Assembly: GCA_944325115.1 (NCBI GenBank)
Contig: CALUYX010000002.1
Coordinates: 1-56,304 of the forward strand
DNA from: Candidatus Gastranaerophilales bacterium
GTDB lineage: Bacteria > Cyanobacteriota > Vampirovibrionia > Gastranaerophilales > Gastranaerophilaceae
Length of the DNA: 56,304 nucleotides
Reading direction: 5' to 3'
A model generated the notes under the pieces. The model was not told where the DNA came from. It saw only the letters and a program-made list of their open reading frames with translations, and did no database searches. The translations under genes and the position numbers were made by a program. Below, one piece after another: positions 1 through 8,539 of this stretch. Every line of letters starts with the position of its first letter. The stretch's first letter is position 1.

Positions 1-840
1 CCTAAAGTTGCAGTGTTTACAAATTTAACCCCTGACCACCTTTCTTGGCATGGCGGATTAGATGGGTATTTTGAAGCTAAGGCGTCAGTTTTTAGACGTA
101 TGGGGGAAGATTCTCACTCGATATTAAATTTTGATGATGAAATGGTTAGAAAATTATCAAATGAGCTAAAGTCTAAAGTTCACTTTTTTGCTCTAAATAA
201 GGCAGAATTAGCTGATATTCAAGATAATTGCTATATAGATAGTGATGCGATTTTTTACGGTGAAGAAAAAATAATTGATGTTAAAGATGTGCCAATTGTC
301 GGTAATCATAACTTGCAAAACGTTATGTGCTGCGTGATTGCAGCAAAAATAGCGGGATTAGAAAATGATGTTATAAAAAATACTGTTAAATCATTTAAAG
401 CCCCTGCTCACAGGTGTGAATTTATAAGAACGCTTGATGATACTGCTTATTATAATGACTCAAAAGCAACCAACCCTGAAGCCTCAATTGTAGCAATTAA
501 CTCTTTTGAGGGAAAAAAGGTGGTGCTTATTGCAGGCGGCAGAGATAAAAACACTTCGCTTGATGAGTTTATAAAATCAATAAAAGATAGAATTTCAAAA
601 GTTGTATTAATTGGCGAAGCTTCAGAGCGCTTTATGAATGAGATTTATGCAAGTGGTTATACAAACATTGTGCATGCTCAATCGCTTGAGGAGGCAATTG
701 ACCTTGCAAGTTTGGATAAACCGGATGTTGTGCTCTTGTCCCCTGCTTGTGCCAGCTTTGATATGTTTAAAAATTACGAGGAAAGAGGGGAGGCTTTTAG
801 GCGCTATGTCCTATCAAAAAAGCAACTCGTATCACGATAG
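1..840 (+). CDS. murD: UDP-N-acetylmuramoylalanine--D-glutamate ligase, C-terminal part
   Basis: Cytoplasmic ATP-dependent ligase that adds D-glutamate to UDP-MurNAc-L-Ala in peptidoglycan precursor synthesis. The reading frame is open from base 1, so the N-terminal part with the Rossmann-like domain lies outside the window; about 279 of roughly 450 residues remain. Visible Mur-ligase signatures are NLTPDH near the start of the fragment, YNDSKATNP at about residue 150, GGRDKN, and the MurD-type end LLSPACASFDMFKNYEERG. It is the first gene of a murD-ftsW-murG run, and the last 35 bases overlap the ftsW start. Identification as MurD rather than MurC/E/F rests on the SKATNP and SPACASFD motifs and the context. 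Confidence 0.95.
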   Translation, partial: PKVAVFTNLTPDHLSWHGGLDGYFEAKASVFRRMGEDSHSILNFDDEMVRKLSNELKSKVHFFALNKAELADIQDNCYIDSDAIFYGEEKIIDVKDVPIVGNHNLQNVMCCVIAAKIAGLENDVIKNTVKSFKAPAHRCEFIRTLDDTAYYNDSKATNPEASIVAINSFEGKKVVLIAGGRDKNTSLDEFIKSIKDRISKVVLIGEASERFMNEIYASGYTNIVHAQSLEEAIDLASLDKPDVVLLSPACASFDMFKNYEERGEAFRRYVLSKKQLVSR

Positions 841-1960
841 AGATTCAGGAAACAACTATATAATTTCTCAGCCCGATAATACCCTTGTAACAGTTGTAAT
901 TTTTCTTGTTGTAATAGGTATTATGGCGATATTTTCCGCGGGTTCTCCGCGCGCAATTGCAAGCGGTGATAACCCTCTAATTTTTACCGTAAAACAGCTG
1001 GCTTGGCTTGTAGCGGGTGTAATTAGCGCTTCTTTTTTATCAAGATATGACTATAAAAATTTAAAAATATGGGCGATACCATCTTGCGTGTTTGTCCTTA
1101 TTTTGCTTCTTATGGTGCAGTTTTCGCCGTTAGGATTGATGGTAAACGAAGCAAAAAGATGGCTTGCAATAGGTCCTTTGCAGTTTCAGCCTTCAGAGCT
1201 TGCAAAGCCTGCCGTTGTGCTTTCTTTTGCTTCTTTGTTTGCAGGAAGTATAAATATTCTTGAAGATAAGAAAATTCCGTTTTATGTGCTTTTTGCCGCT
1301 ATGTTGTTTTTGATTTTAAAACAGCCTAACTTGTCCATGGTTATTTTATTGTGTACAACAAGCATGGTCATGTATTTTGTTGCAGGCGGAAGTATTAAAA
1401 CCATCATGGCTGCTTTTGCGGTGGCTATACCTGTTTTACCCTTTTTAATATTGGGATATCAAAAGCAAAGGATTTTAGTATGGCTCGACCCGCAAAAAGA
1501 CCCGCATAATGCAGGGTATAACATTATACAATCCCTTGTAGCCTTTGCGGGAGGCGGATTCTTTGGCGTGGGTTTTGGTAACTCAAAACAAAAGCTCTCA
1601 TGGCTGCCTGAGGGGCATACGGACTTTATTTTTGCAGTTATTGCAGAAGAATTTGGCTTTTTGGGGTGCTTTTTTATAATCTGTCTTTTTGCCATGTTTG
1701 CATACAGAGGATTTATTGTTGCAAAAAGATGTCCCGATATGTTTGGCAAATTGCTTGCCGTGGGTATTACTTTTTCAATATGTTTCCAAGCTTTAATGAA
1801 TATATCGGTTGCAAGTTCATTTTTACCCGCAACAGGTATCCCTCTTCCATTTATAAGCTATGGCGGTTCATCTTTATTTGTTTCTCTTTGCATGTTTGGT
1901 GTATTGTTAAATATATCTAAAAAGAGAGTTCAGAGGATAAAACCATATGCACCGTACTAG
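806..1960 (+). CDS. ftsW: FtsW, septal peptidoglycan glycosyltransferase (SEDS family)
   Basis: Integral membrane SEDS protein that polymerises lipid II at the division septum. I chose the ATG at 806 because an AGAGGGGAGG ribosome binding site lies just upstream inside murD, giving 384 residues, the normal FtsW size; the frame is open further upstream but that part is murD shadow. The protein is strongly hydrophobic with about ten membrane segments, has the SEDS motif PSELAKPAVVL near residue 130, and ends with the conserved GIPLPFISYGGSSL segment and a basic tail. RodA is the alternative, but the position between murD and murG argues for FtsW. Confidence 0.93.
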   Translation: MSYQKSNSYHDRDSGNNYIISQPDNTLVTVVIFLVVIGIMAIFSAGSPRAIASGDNPLIFTVKQLAWLVAGVISASFLSRYDYKNLKIWAIPSCVFVLILLLMVQFSPLGLMVNEAKRWLAIGPLQFQPSELAKPAVVLSFASLFAGSINILEDKKIPFYVLFAAMLFLILKQPNLSMVILLCTTSMVMYFVAGGSIKTIMAAFAVAIPVLPFLILGYQKQRILVWLDPQKDPHNAGYNIIQSLVAFAGGGFFGVGFGNSKQKLSWLPEGHTDFIFAVIAEEFGFLGCFFIICLFAMFAYRGFIVAKRCPDMFGKLLAVGITFSICFQALMNISVASSFLPATGIPLPFISYGGSSLFVSLCMFGVLLNISKKRVQRIKPYAPY

Positions 1961-3068
1961 ATATTTTGTGACAGGCGGAGGAACAGGGGGGCATATTTAC
2001 CCTGCGCTTGCTGTTATAAGAGAGCTTATAAAACAAGGTGTAAATAAAGAAGATATTTTCTACCTTGGCAACAAAAATAATCTTGAATACACGATTATGA
2101 AAGATGAGGGGCTCAAGTTTCTCTCATACGATATTAAAGGAATGCCAAGAAAGCTGTCATTTAAGCTTTTTGTGTTTATCTATAAGCTTATAATTGCTTC
2201 TTTTATAGCACTTTATTATGCGCTAAGATACAGACCTGACGTGGTTTTTGCAACAGGCGGGTATGTTTGTGCGCCTATTTTAATCGCAGCAAAAATACTA
2301 TCAATACCATATGTTCTTCATGACTGTGATGCTCATCCGGGAGTTGTTTCAAGGTTGTTTTCCCATGACGCTCAAGCACTGTCATTGGCTTTTGGTGGTG
2401 CCAAGGAATACACAAGGTGTAAAAATGTTCATATTGCAGGTAATCCTATAAGAGATGACTTTAAAACTCTTGATAAAAATAAAGCAAGGGAGCTGCTTAA
2501 TATAAAATCAGACTTTGTTGTGCTTATTATGGGCGGCTCATCAGGCGCTAAAAAAATTAACGAGGCTGCAGTTTCTATTGTAAGAAAATATAAAAACGAC
2601 ACAAATACCACCGTTATCTGGCAGACGGGTAAGAAAAATTATGACGATGTAAAAAATAATCTTGAAAAAGAGTTTTCTTCTCTGCCTCAAAATCTCATTT
2701 TAAGACCTTATTTTGAAAATATGGCAATACCCCTTGTGGCATCTGACGTTGCAATATCTCGCTCAGGTTCGCTTTCGCTGTCCGAGTTAAGTGCGGCAGG
2801 TTTACCTGCTGTGCTTATTCCATACCCTTATGCTGCAGCAGACCATCAGAGAGTGAATGCCAAAAATGTGTGCAAAAGCGGGGCTGCAGTGTATCTTGAT
2901 GATAATGACTGCAACAAAGACAGTCTGCTTAAAGTGTTTGAGGAATTTGTAAGTGATAAAGATAAGCTAAAAATTGCTTCTGATTGTGCCAAAAATAATG
3001 CAAAATATGACGCTGCACAAAAAATAGTTGCACTTATAAATGAGGCAGCAAAAAATGAAAAACGCTGA
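1947..3068 (+). CDS. murG: MurG, lipid II synthase (UDP-GlcNAc transferase)
   Basis: Peripheral membrane GT28 glycosyltransferase that adds GlcNAc to lipid I to make lipid II, the FtsW substrate. The 373-residue length is usual. The N-terminal glycine-rich loop TGGGTGGHIYPALAV (residues 9-23), the ATGGYVCAP segment, MGGSSGAKKIN, and the C-terminal donor-site segment SRSGSLSLSELSAAGLPAVLIPYP with ADHQ after it are all present. It overlaps ftsW by 14 bases and folC by 14 bases, so translation is probably coupled. Confidence 0.96.
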   Translation: MHRTRYFVTGGGTGGHIYPALAVIRELIKQGVNKEDIFYLGNKNNLEYTIMKDEGLKFLSYDIKGMPRKLSFKLFVFIYKLIIASFIALYYALRYRPDVVFATGGYVCAPILIAAKILSIPYVLHDCDAHPGVVSRLFSHDAQALSLAFGGAKEYTRCKNVHIAGNPIRDDFKTLDKNKARELLNIKSDFVVLIMGGSSGAKKINEAAVSIVRKYKNDTNTTVIWQTGKKNYDDVKNNLEKEFSSLPQNLILRPYFENMAIPLVASDVAISRSGSLSLSELSAAGLPAVLIPYPYAAADHQRVNAKNVCKSGAAVYLDDNDCNKDSLLKVFEEFVSDKDKLKIASDCAKNNAKYDAAQKIVALINEAAKNEKR

Positions 3069-4257
3069 GAGTATTTTAACTTCTGCAGGAAAATTTCATA
3101 TAAAACTAGGGCTTGAGAGAGTTCAAGAGGCACTGGATAAACTTAACAATCCTCAAGATAGTATGGAATTTATCCATGTAGCGGGGACTAACGGCAAGGG
3201 TTCGATTTGTGCCATATTAAATGAAATTTTATGTGAGAATTTTAGAGGAAAAGATGTTAACATCGCTCTTTTTACAAGTCCTCATCTTTTTTCTTATTGC
3301 GAGAGAATAAAAGTAAATAACACTTGTATTTCTCAAAATGAGCTTGACAGTTATGTTAAAAAAATATCGGATTTATTTTGCGAGCTGACGGAATTTGAGA
3401 TTTTAACCGTTGCTGCGTTTTTGTATTTTAGAGAAAAAAATGTCAAATATGCCATTATGGAAGTAGGGCTTGGGGGTATGTTTGACTCTACAAATGTTAT
3501 AAAATCACCCCTTTGCTCTGTTATCTCAACTATTGATTTTGACCATACGGCGCGTTTAGGTAATACAATTGATGAAATAGCATATCAAAAAGCAGGCATT
3601 ATAAAGAAAAATTGCCCCGTTGTTGTTGGGTGCGATAACAAAGGATATAAAGTTATTAAAAAATACGCAGATGATTTTAAAGCCCCGCTTTTTACGGTTG
3701 ATAACAATATAAAAACGGAATTTGACGGAAAAAATAATTTTGCGTATGTAGATAATGAAAAATATGAGTTTTCTCTGCTTGGCAAACATCAGCAAAAAAA
3801 CCTCTCTTGCGCGCTTGAAGCCCTTAAACATCTGCCTTTTAAGATAGATAAGGATGTATTAAAGACTGCTCTTAAAAATGTCAGGTGGAAATTTAGGCTT
3901 GAATATGACGCCGATAAAAAGCTTCTTATCGATGGGGCGCATAACCCATCGGGTATTAAGGTTTTAAGAGAGTTTTTGGATGAGAATTTTAAGGATGAAA
4001 AAAAGACATTTATTTTTGGCTGCTTAAATAATAAAGATTATGAAACTATGCTTGATACCTTGATTTCTGAGAGTGATGAACTATATTTTTATGAGTTTAA
4101 TTATCCTTGCGCGCTAAAATTTAGCGAATTGCCGCAAAACATAAGAAAAGTTGCAAAACAGACGCAAAACCCTCTTGAGATAATTAATACAACTAAAAAT
4201 CTCAAAATAGTTTGCGGTTCTCTTTATATGCTTGGGAATTTATTTAATCCCCGTTGA
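3055..4257 (+). CDS. folC: Folylpolyglutamate synthase / dihydrofolate synthase
   Basis: Mur-ligase-fold enzyme that adds glutamate to dihydropteroate and folates. The ATG at 3055 is preferred (GAGG nine bases upstream) over 3040; this gives 400 residues. Motifs: HVAGTNGKGS P-loop, EVGLGGMFDSTNV, the FDHTARLGNTIDEIAYQKAGI segment with the carbamylated-lysine region, and DGAHNPSG. It follows murG with an overlap, where murC or murB is often found, so folate synthesis is transcriptionally tied to wall synthesis here. The last 18 bases overlap the convergent dut gene. Whether it has one or both activities cannot be read from sequence. Confidence 0.93.
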   Translation: MKNAESILTSAGKFHIKLGLERVQEALDKLNNPQDSMEFIHVAGTNGKGSICAILNEILCENFRGKDVNIALFTSPHLFSYCERIKVNNTCISQNELDSYVKKISDLFCELTEFEILTVAAFLYFREKNVKYAIMEVGLGGMFDSTNVIKSPLCSVISTIDFDHTARLGNTIDEIAYQKAGIIKKNCPVVVGCDNKGYKVIKKYADDFKAPLFTVDNNIKTEFDGKNNFAYVDNEKYEFSLLGKHQQKNLSCALEALKHLPFKIDKDVLKTALKNVRWKFRLEYDADKKLLIDGAHNPSGIKVLREFLDENFKDEKKTFIFGCLNNKDYETMLDTLISESDELYFYEFNYPCALKFSELPQNIRKVAKQTQNPLEIINTTKNLKIVCGSLYMLGNLFNPR

Positions 4258-4689
4258 GCCAAAGCCGCCTTCTTGCCTTGTTGTCTGGGATAATTCTTCA
4301 ACAACGCTTATTTGAGCTTTTGTTACGGGTGCAACAAGCATTTGAGCGATTCTGTCGCCTCTGTGAATTGTAAATTCTTCGTTTGAAAAGTTTATAAGTC
4401 CTACACAAACTTCGCCCCTGTAGTCTTCATCAATTGTTCCGACACAATTAGAAAGACTTATGCCGCTTTTAATGGCAAGACCGCTCCTTGGGCGGACCTG
4501 TGCTTCGTAGTTTTCAGGAAGTTCTATTTTAATACCTGTTGGAACAAGTGCTCTTTCAAGCGGTTTAAGAGTAATTGAGCTTTCAATTGCTGCATATAAA
4601 TCCATTGCAGCGGCCCCCGGGGTCTGATACTTTGGAAGTTCAAAGCAATGCGGCAGTTTTTGTATTTTAAGTGTTATTTTATTTGTCAT
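4240..4689 (-). CDS. dut: Deoxyuridine 5'-triphosphate nucleotidohydrolase (dUTPase)
   Basis: Hydrolyses dUTP to dUMP, keeping uracil out of DNA and feeding dTMP synthesis. At 149 residues it is a typical trimeric dUTPase with all five motifs: AAMDLYA (I), RPRSGLA (II), GTIDEDYRGEV (III), GDRIAQMLV (IV) and GGFGSTG (V) at the C-terminus. It overlaps the end of coaX by 11 bases on the same strand, so the two are an operon. Confidence 0.97.
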   Translation of the reverse strand: MTNKITLKIQKLPHCFELPKYQTPGAAAMDLYAAIESSITLKPLERALVPTGIKIELPENYEAQVRPRSGLAIKSGISLSNCVGTIDEDYRGEVCVGLINFSNEEFTIHRGDRIAQMLVAPVTKAQISVVEELSQTTRQEGGFGSTGIK

Positions 4690-5467
4690 CTGTATTTTCT
4701 CCGTGGTTTAAAATATATAAATGCCTTAAGCCTTCAAGCGTAAGTGAGGGGTTAATATAGTCAAAGCCTCGTTTCATATTGTCAAAAAGCACGGATGAGT
4801 ATCCGCCTGTTGCAATTACCGTTGCTCTTTGACCGAGTTCTTTTTCGCATTGTTCAATCATCCCCTCAATCATGGCAGCATGACCTCTTACTATGCCTGA
4901 TAACATAGCACTTATTGTGTCTTTGCCTATTGCATTTTGAGGTGCTTCGATTTTTAGTTTTGGTAATTTAGATGTAAATTGGCTAAGTGATTTTGCCTGT
5001 ATTTTAAGTCCGGGGGCTATTATGCCGCCTATAAAATTTTTGTTTTCATCAACTATGTCAAAACTTGTTGCAGTTCCAATATCTATAACAATAGCGGGTA
5101 ATTTGTATAAGGTAGCTGCAGCACTGGCGTTTGCGATTCTGTCCGCACCTGCTTCTTTTGGCTGTTTTAAATCAATTTTAATAGGTAGCTTTACCTTGTG
5201 CGTTAGTACAAAAGGAGTGATATTTAAGTACTTCTCTATAGCTTTTTTATATGTTTCGCACAAGGGTGCAACTACGCTTGAAATTGCCGCACTGTCAATA
5301 TGTGGAGCTATATTGGAATTTTGTAAAAGAGAAAGAATTAAAATCCCGTATTCGTCTTCAAAACGCTTTATGTCGGAGGCTATGTTCCAACTTTTTTGAA
5401 GCTCTCCATTCTCGTTATATACGCCAAGATTTGTATTTGTATTTCCAATATCAATTACTAAAAGCAT
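4679..5467 (-). CDS. coaX: Type III pantothenate kinase
   Basis: Phosphorylates pantothenate, the first step of coenzyme A synthesis. The 262-residue protein has the ASKHA phosphate loop DIGNTNTNLGVY (residues 6-17), the GADRIANASAA segment, and VIDIGTATSFDIV, all typical of CoaX rather than CoaA. There is no ribosome binding site; a TATAAT box ends seven bases before the ATG, so the mRNA should be leaderless. It is the first gene of coaX-dut. Confidence 0.96.
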   Translation of the reverse strand: MLLVIDIGNTNTNLGVYNENGELQKSWNIASDIKRFEDEYGILILSLLQNSNIAPHIDSAAISSVVAPLCETYKKAIEKYLNITPFVLTHKVKLPIKIDLKQPKEAGADRIANASAAATLYKLPAIVIDIGTATSFDIVDENKNFIGGIIAPGLKIQAKSLSQFTSKLPKLKIEAPQNAIGKDTISAMLSGIVRGHAAMIEGMIEQCEKELGQRATVIATGGYSSVLFDNMKRGFDYINPSLTLEGLRHLYILNHGENTDDK

Positions 5468-5474
5468 ACGGAAA

Positions 5475-5480
5475 ATTATA
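5475..5480 (-). promoter_or_regulatory. -10 box (TATAAT) of coaX, leaderless type
   Basis: On the minus strand the sequence reads TATAAT, seven bases, then the coaX ATG at 5467. Transcription from this box would start at or next to the ATG. The -35 region is poor (TTATTT about 18 bases upstream). Confidence 0.5.
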
Positions 5481-5602
5481 GCAGAAAAAAAATGCCAAAA
5501 ATAAGCAAAATATTAAGTTATGTTAAAAAAATATATACTTTTTGGCAATTTTATATAAAAAATATTGTTTATATATATAAGTTTGAAATACAAAGGCGCA
5601 AA

Positions 5603-6022
5603 ATGTTAAATATACTACTTACAATGTTAACATATATTGACCTTAGGGCAACATGGCAGGCTGATGCAATGCAAGATAGCCAAATGTTGCAAGACTTGCA
5701 GTATCAAAGTTCAAACGAGCAAACAAAGATAATGCAGGCTCAAACAAACGAAGAAGCCTTGGTTCAAATGGAATTAGAAGGCGCAGAAGATGTTTCTACA
5801 GAACAATATACAAAAGTTTTACAAGAAATGAGCCAAATTTCAACAAAATATGAAACACAATTGCAAAATGTAATGTCAAAAGTTCAAGCGCAAGAAAGAC
5901 AAATAAACCAAAGAATAACAGCTCGTGAACCAAAAATTAAAGCAGTGGATGCTGATATCGAAAGTTTACAAGAAACACTTGATAAAAGAACAGAAGAAAG
6001 TTTCACATATATGCAAAACTAA
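5603..6022 (+). CDS. Hypothetical Gln/Glu-rich helical protein
   Basis: I do not recognise a family. From the ATG at 5603 (AAAGG upstream) it encodes 139 residues: a short hydrophobic start, then an almost entirely helical, Gln/Glu/Met-rich and glycine-poor body with heptad-like spacing, probably a coiled coil. The frame is open from 5492 but that part is AT-rich low complexity and lacks a better start. It is monocistronic: an AT-rich spacer precedes it and an intrinsic terminator follows two bases after the stop. The composition resembles secreted filament, needle or chaperone subunits, but no motif supports that. Confidence 0.7.
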   Translation: MLNILLTMLTYIDLRATWQADAMQDSQMLQDLQYQSSNEQTKIMQAQTNEEALVQMELEGAEDVSTEQYTKVLQEMSQISTKYETQLQNVMSKVQAQERQINQRITAREPKIKAVDADIESLQETLDKRTEESFTYMQN

Positions 6023-6023
6023 T

Positions 6024-6048
6024 AAACCGCCTGATTGGCGGTTTTTTT
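6024..6048 (+). terminator. Intrinsic terminator
   Basis: Stem AAACCGCC / GGCGGTTT with a five-base loop, running into a seven-base T tract, directly after the stop codon at 6022. Confidence 0.9.
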
Positions 6049-6148
6049 AAATTGTAAATTATTGTAAAAATAAAAATAATTTCTTTGTCATTTGAGCATA
6101 AAAATATTTGTTTGATTTTTATACAAATGTGTTGAATTGAAGGTATTT

Positions 6149-6646
6149 ATGAATATTTCAAGTGTAAAGAACGTTGGTACAAAAGCTTACAAAACAGTAA
6201 AAAAGGTTGGCAAGGGCGCATACAATGTGGTTACGGATGCTTTTAAAAATCCGCAAGTACAAAAAAATGCAAAAAGTGCTTTGCCGACAGCAATTGCTTG
6301 CACGGCCGGTTTTAGCCTTTTATCGCTGATAAAAAATAAAAAAGACGGTAAACAGGGCAAAATCGAAAAGAGCAGCGGAAGATTGGCACAAATAACCTTT
6401 GCTGTGGCTTCATTCAAGCATTTCTTTAAAGATTTAAAAATGGAGCAGGTAAAAAATGCTTTTGAAAACGCTAAGGCGTTTAAATTTGATGATGCTGCAA
6501 AACTTTTCAAAACAAGTAAATCAAGCTTGGTAGCTTTTGCAGTTTCGCTTGTTGGTGTAAAACTTGCAACAAATCTTTTAACTAAAATTTGCGATTTGGG
6601 TGTAAATAAAGCTTTTGAAAAACCTGAACTTGACCCTAATAAGTAA
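6149..6646 (+). CDS. Hypothetical protein with two hydrophobic segments
   Basis: Unrecognised protein of 165 residues. GAAGG lies five bases before the ATG at 6149; an in-frame TTG at 6137 is the alternative. The N-terminal 40 residues are basic and amphipathic (repeated Lys-Val-Gly), followed by a hydrophobic stretch around residues 45-62 (ALPTAIACTAGFSLLSLI) and another near 130-150 (LVAFAVSLVGVKLATNLL). It resembles in style the larger membrane proteins at 24151 and 38084 (Lys-rich, no signal peptide, hydrophobic patches late in the chain) but I see no shared motif. Confidence 0.65.
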   Translation: MNISSVKNVGTKAYKTVKKVGKGAYNVVTDAFKNPQVQKNAKSALPTAIACTAGFSLLSLIKNKKDGKQGKIEKSSGRLAQITFAVASFKHFFKDLKMEQVKNAFENAKAFKFDDAAKLFKTSKSSLVAFAVSLVGVKLATNLLTKICDLGVNKAFEKPELDPNK

Positions 6647-6677
6647 ACCAAAAATATTATTTTTTACTATTTATAAT

Positions 6678-6704
6678 TAAAGTTTTGCGCATTAATGTCG
6701 ATAA
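6678..6704 (+). promoter_or_regulatory. Sigma-28 (FliA)-type flagellar promoter
   Basis: TAAAGTTT at 6678-6685, then exactly 11 bases, then GTCGATAA at 6697-6704. This matches the sigma-28 consensus TAAAGTTT-N11-GCCGATAA at 15 of 16 positions. Transcription would start near 6711, leaving the GAGG ribosome binding site (6723-6726) and ATG (6733) of the downstream response regulator in a normal leader. Confidence 0.75.
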
Positions 6705-6732
6705 ATCTCACTGTAAGTTTGCGAGGTTTATC

Positions 6733-7851
6733 ATGCCTTTTAGTGCGGAGAATGATATATTTTTAAATAATATTGATGATATGTTGCAGACAAGCTCTGC
6801 AAAATCTGCCCATACAGTGCTTTTAGTGGATGATGAGGTTAATAATCTGCAGCTTTTAAAGCGTACTTTGCGCGGTAAGTACAACATATTAACTGCAACA
6901 AACGGCAAAGAAGGTCTTGAGGTGCTTGAGAACAATCTGGATAAAATATCACTCATTGTTTCTGACCACAAAATGCCTGTTATGGAGGGAACAGAGTTTC
7001 TTGAAAAGGCAAATGAGCTTTCTCCCGATGTAATAAAGATTTTATTGACAGGGTTTAGTGATATAGAAATTCTTATGGATGCCGTTAATAAGTGCAATCT
7101 TTTTCAATATATGCTAAAACCTTTTGACCCTGAGGAGCTTCAACAAGTTATAGAAACAGGAATAGATAAATTTGACTTGGTTAGTTCAAAATCTATGATA
7201 CTGACCGATTTAAGAGAACTGTTTTATAAGACAATTAAATCAATCTCATCTGCTTTGGATGCAAAAGACCCATATACCCACGGACACTCTCTAAGAGTTA
7301 CTCTGTATTCTCTTATTCTTGCAAAAGAATTAAATCTGAACGACAAAACTCTTGAAGAAATTGAGCTTGCGGGACTTTTGCATGATATAGGAAAAATTGG
7401 CATTCCCCAGAGTATTTTATGTAAACCCGGTAAATTAACCGATGAAGAATTTGCCGTGATGAAATCCCATCCTGAAAATTCAGAAAAATTGGTATCAAGC
7501 ATAAAGAAATTAAACGGTATAAAAAACTGGTTAAAAGCTCACCATGAAAAATGGGACGGCACGGGATATCCTGAGCATTTAAAAGGTGAAGAGATTCCTC
7601 TCTCTGCTCGTATTATAGCGCTTGCTGACACATATGACGCTATGACATCCACTCGTTCATACAGAAAGGCTCTTGAACATGAAGTTGCAATAGAAGAAAT
7701 AAAAAGATGCTCAGGTACTCAATTTGACCCGAATCTTGCAGAACTTTTTATTAAACTTGGTGATACAATAAGAGCCGCAAAGGAAAATCCAGAAGAGTAT
7801 TATTCAAAATACAGCTACTTGCAAAAAGAAATTAATTCTTCAATTGTCTGA
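6733..7851 (+). CDS. Response regulator with HD-GYP domain (RpfG-like c-di-GMP phosphodiesterase)
   Basis: Two-component output protein, 372 residues from the ATG at 6733 (GAGG upstream; in-frame TTG at 6685 lies inside the promoter). The N-terminal receiver domain (about 25-140) has VDDE, the phospho-acceptor aspartate in IVSDHKMPV and the lysine in MLKPFD. The C-terminal HD-GYP domain (about 165-345) has HGHSLRV, HDIGKIGIP and HHEKWDGTGYP, all metal and GYP residues intact, so it is expected to hydrolyse c-di-GMP. The sigma-28-type promoter places it in the flagellar regulon. No histidine kinase is adjacent. It overlaps the convergent PHP gene by 20 bases. Confidence 0.93.
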   Translation: MPFSAENDIFLNNIDDMLQTSSAKSAHTVLLVDDEVNNLQLLKRTLRGKYNILTATNGKEGLEVLENNLDKISLIVSDHKMPVMEGTEFLEKANELSPDVIKILLTGFSDIEILMDAVNKCNLFQYMLKPFDPEELQQVIETGIDKFDLVSSKSMILTDLRELFYKTIKSISSALDAKDPYTHGHSLRVTLYSLILAKELNLNDKTLEEIELAGLLHDIGKIGIPQSILCKPGKLTDEEFAVMKSHPENSEKLVSSIKKLNGIKNWLKAHHEKWDGTGYPEHLKGEEIPLSARIIALADTYDAMTSTRSYRKALEHEVAIEEIKRCSGTQFDPNLAELFIKLGDTIRAAKENPEEYYSKYSYLQKEINSSIV

Positions 7852-8476
7852 TTAGTGAACCATGCTCATCTGTTCCGCCTGTCATAATAAGATTATACTT
7901 TTGCGCAAGAGCTTTTATGTTATGTCGGGAATGAAATTTTATTATGCCGCGGTGTCTTTTGTACGGGTAATAAACTTCAATTCCGTCCAAGCCCATTTCT
8001 TTTAAGTCTTTTGTGAATTTATCTAAATTTAAAATCCAACAGCAACATGGGTGGGCAAAAACCGCGATTCCTCCTGATGAGTGTATTGCATCTATTGCTT
8101 TTTTAGGATGTCGGGATTTAAACAGTCTTATTATGTCATACTGTGTTTCACTTTTGCTTTTTGCGCATATAGCGTTAAGGTCTTGGTTGTTTGGGTCAAT
8201 TCCATATCCCAAAATATGCAGAAGTGTGCCTTTATAAAAACAGTCAAATTCGACACCGGTAATTAAAAAATCGCATTTTTTATAATCAAAATTTTTCCAG
8301 CCTTCAACACTGTTATGGTCGCAAATTGCCATATGCTCGAGCTTTAGCAGCTTTCCTTGCTCAACAAGTTCATCAAAAGTGCATTTGCCGTCAGAGTATG
8401 CTGAGTGTATGTGCAAATTTGCACTCTTAAAGTACTGGGATGATTTAATTGATTCTATCCTATCTTTAATATTCAT
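7832..8476 (-). CDS. PHP-domain metal-dependent phosphoesterase
   Basis: Small stand-alone PHP protein of 214 residues. Metal-binding motifs are visible: NLHIHSAYSDG near residue 20, ICDHNS near 52, FAHPCCC in the middle, and GGTDEHG near the C-terminus. Relatives act on nucleoside 3',5'-bisphosphates or on short oligonucleotides (RNase AM-like), but the substrate cannot be assigned. No clear ribosome binding site precedes the ATG. Confidence 0.85.
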   Translation of the reverse strand: MNIKDRIESIKSSQYFKSANLHIHSAYSDGKCTFDELVEQGKLLKLEHMAICDHNSVEGWKNFDYKKCDFLITGVEFDCFYKGTLLHILGYGIDPNNQDLNAICAKSKSETQYDIIRLFKSRHPKKAIDAIHSSGGIAVFAHPCCCWILNLDKFTKDLKEMGLDGIEVYYPYKRHRGIIKFHSRHNIKALAQKYNLIMTGGTDEHGSLIRQLKN

Positions 8477-8539
8477 TAATATTTTGCTTTAAACCTTTTC
8501 AATCTGTTAGTATATAATAACACAAAATAAGGAGTTGAT

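Noticed and set aside
638..805. N-terminal extension of the ftsW frame
   Set aside because: This part is the +1 frame of murD; the AGAGGGGAGG site and family length place the start at 806.
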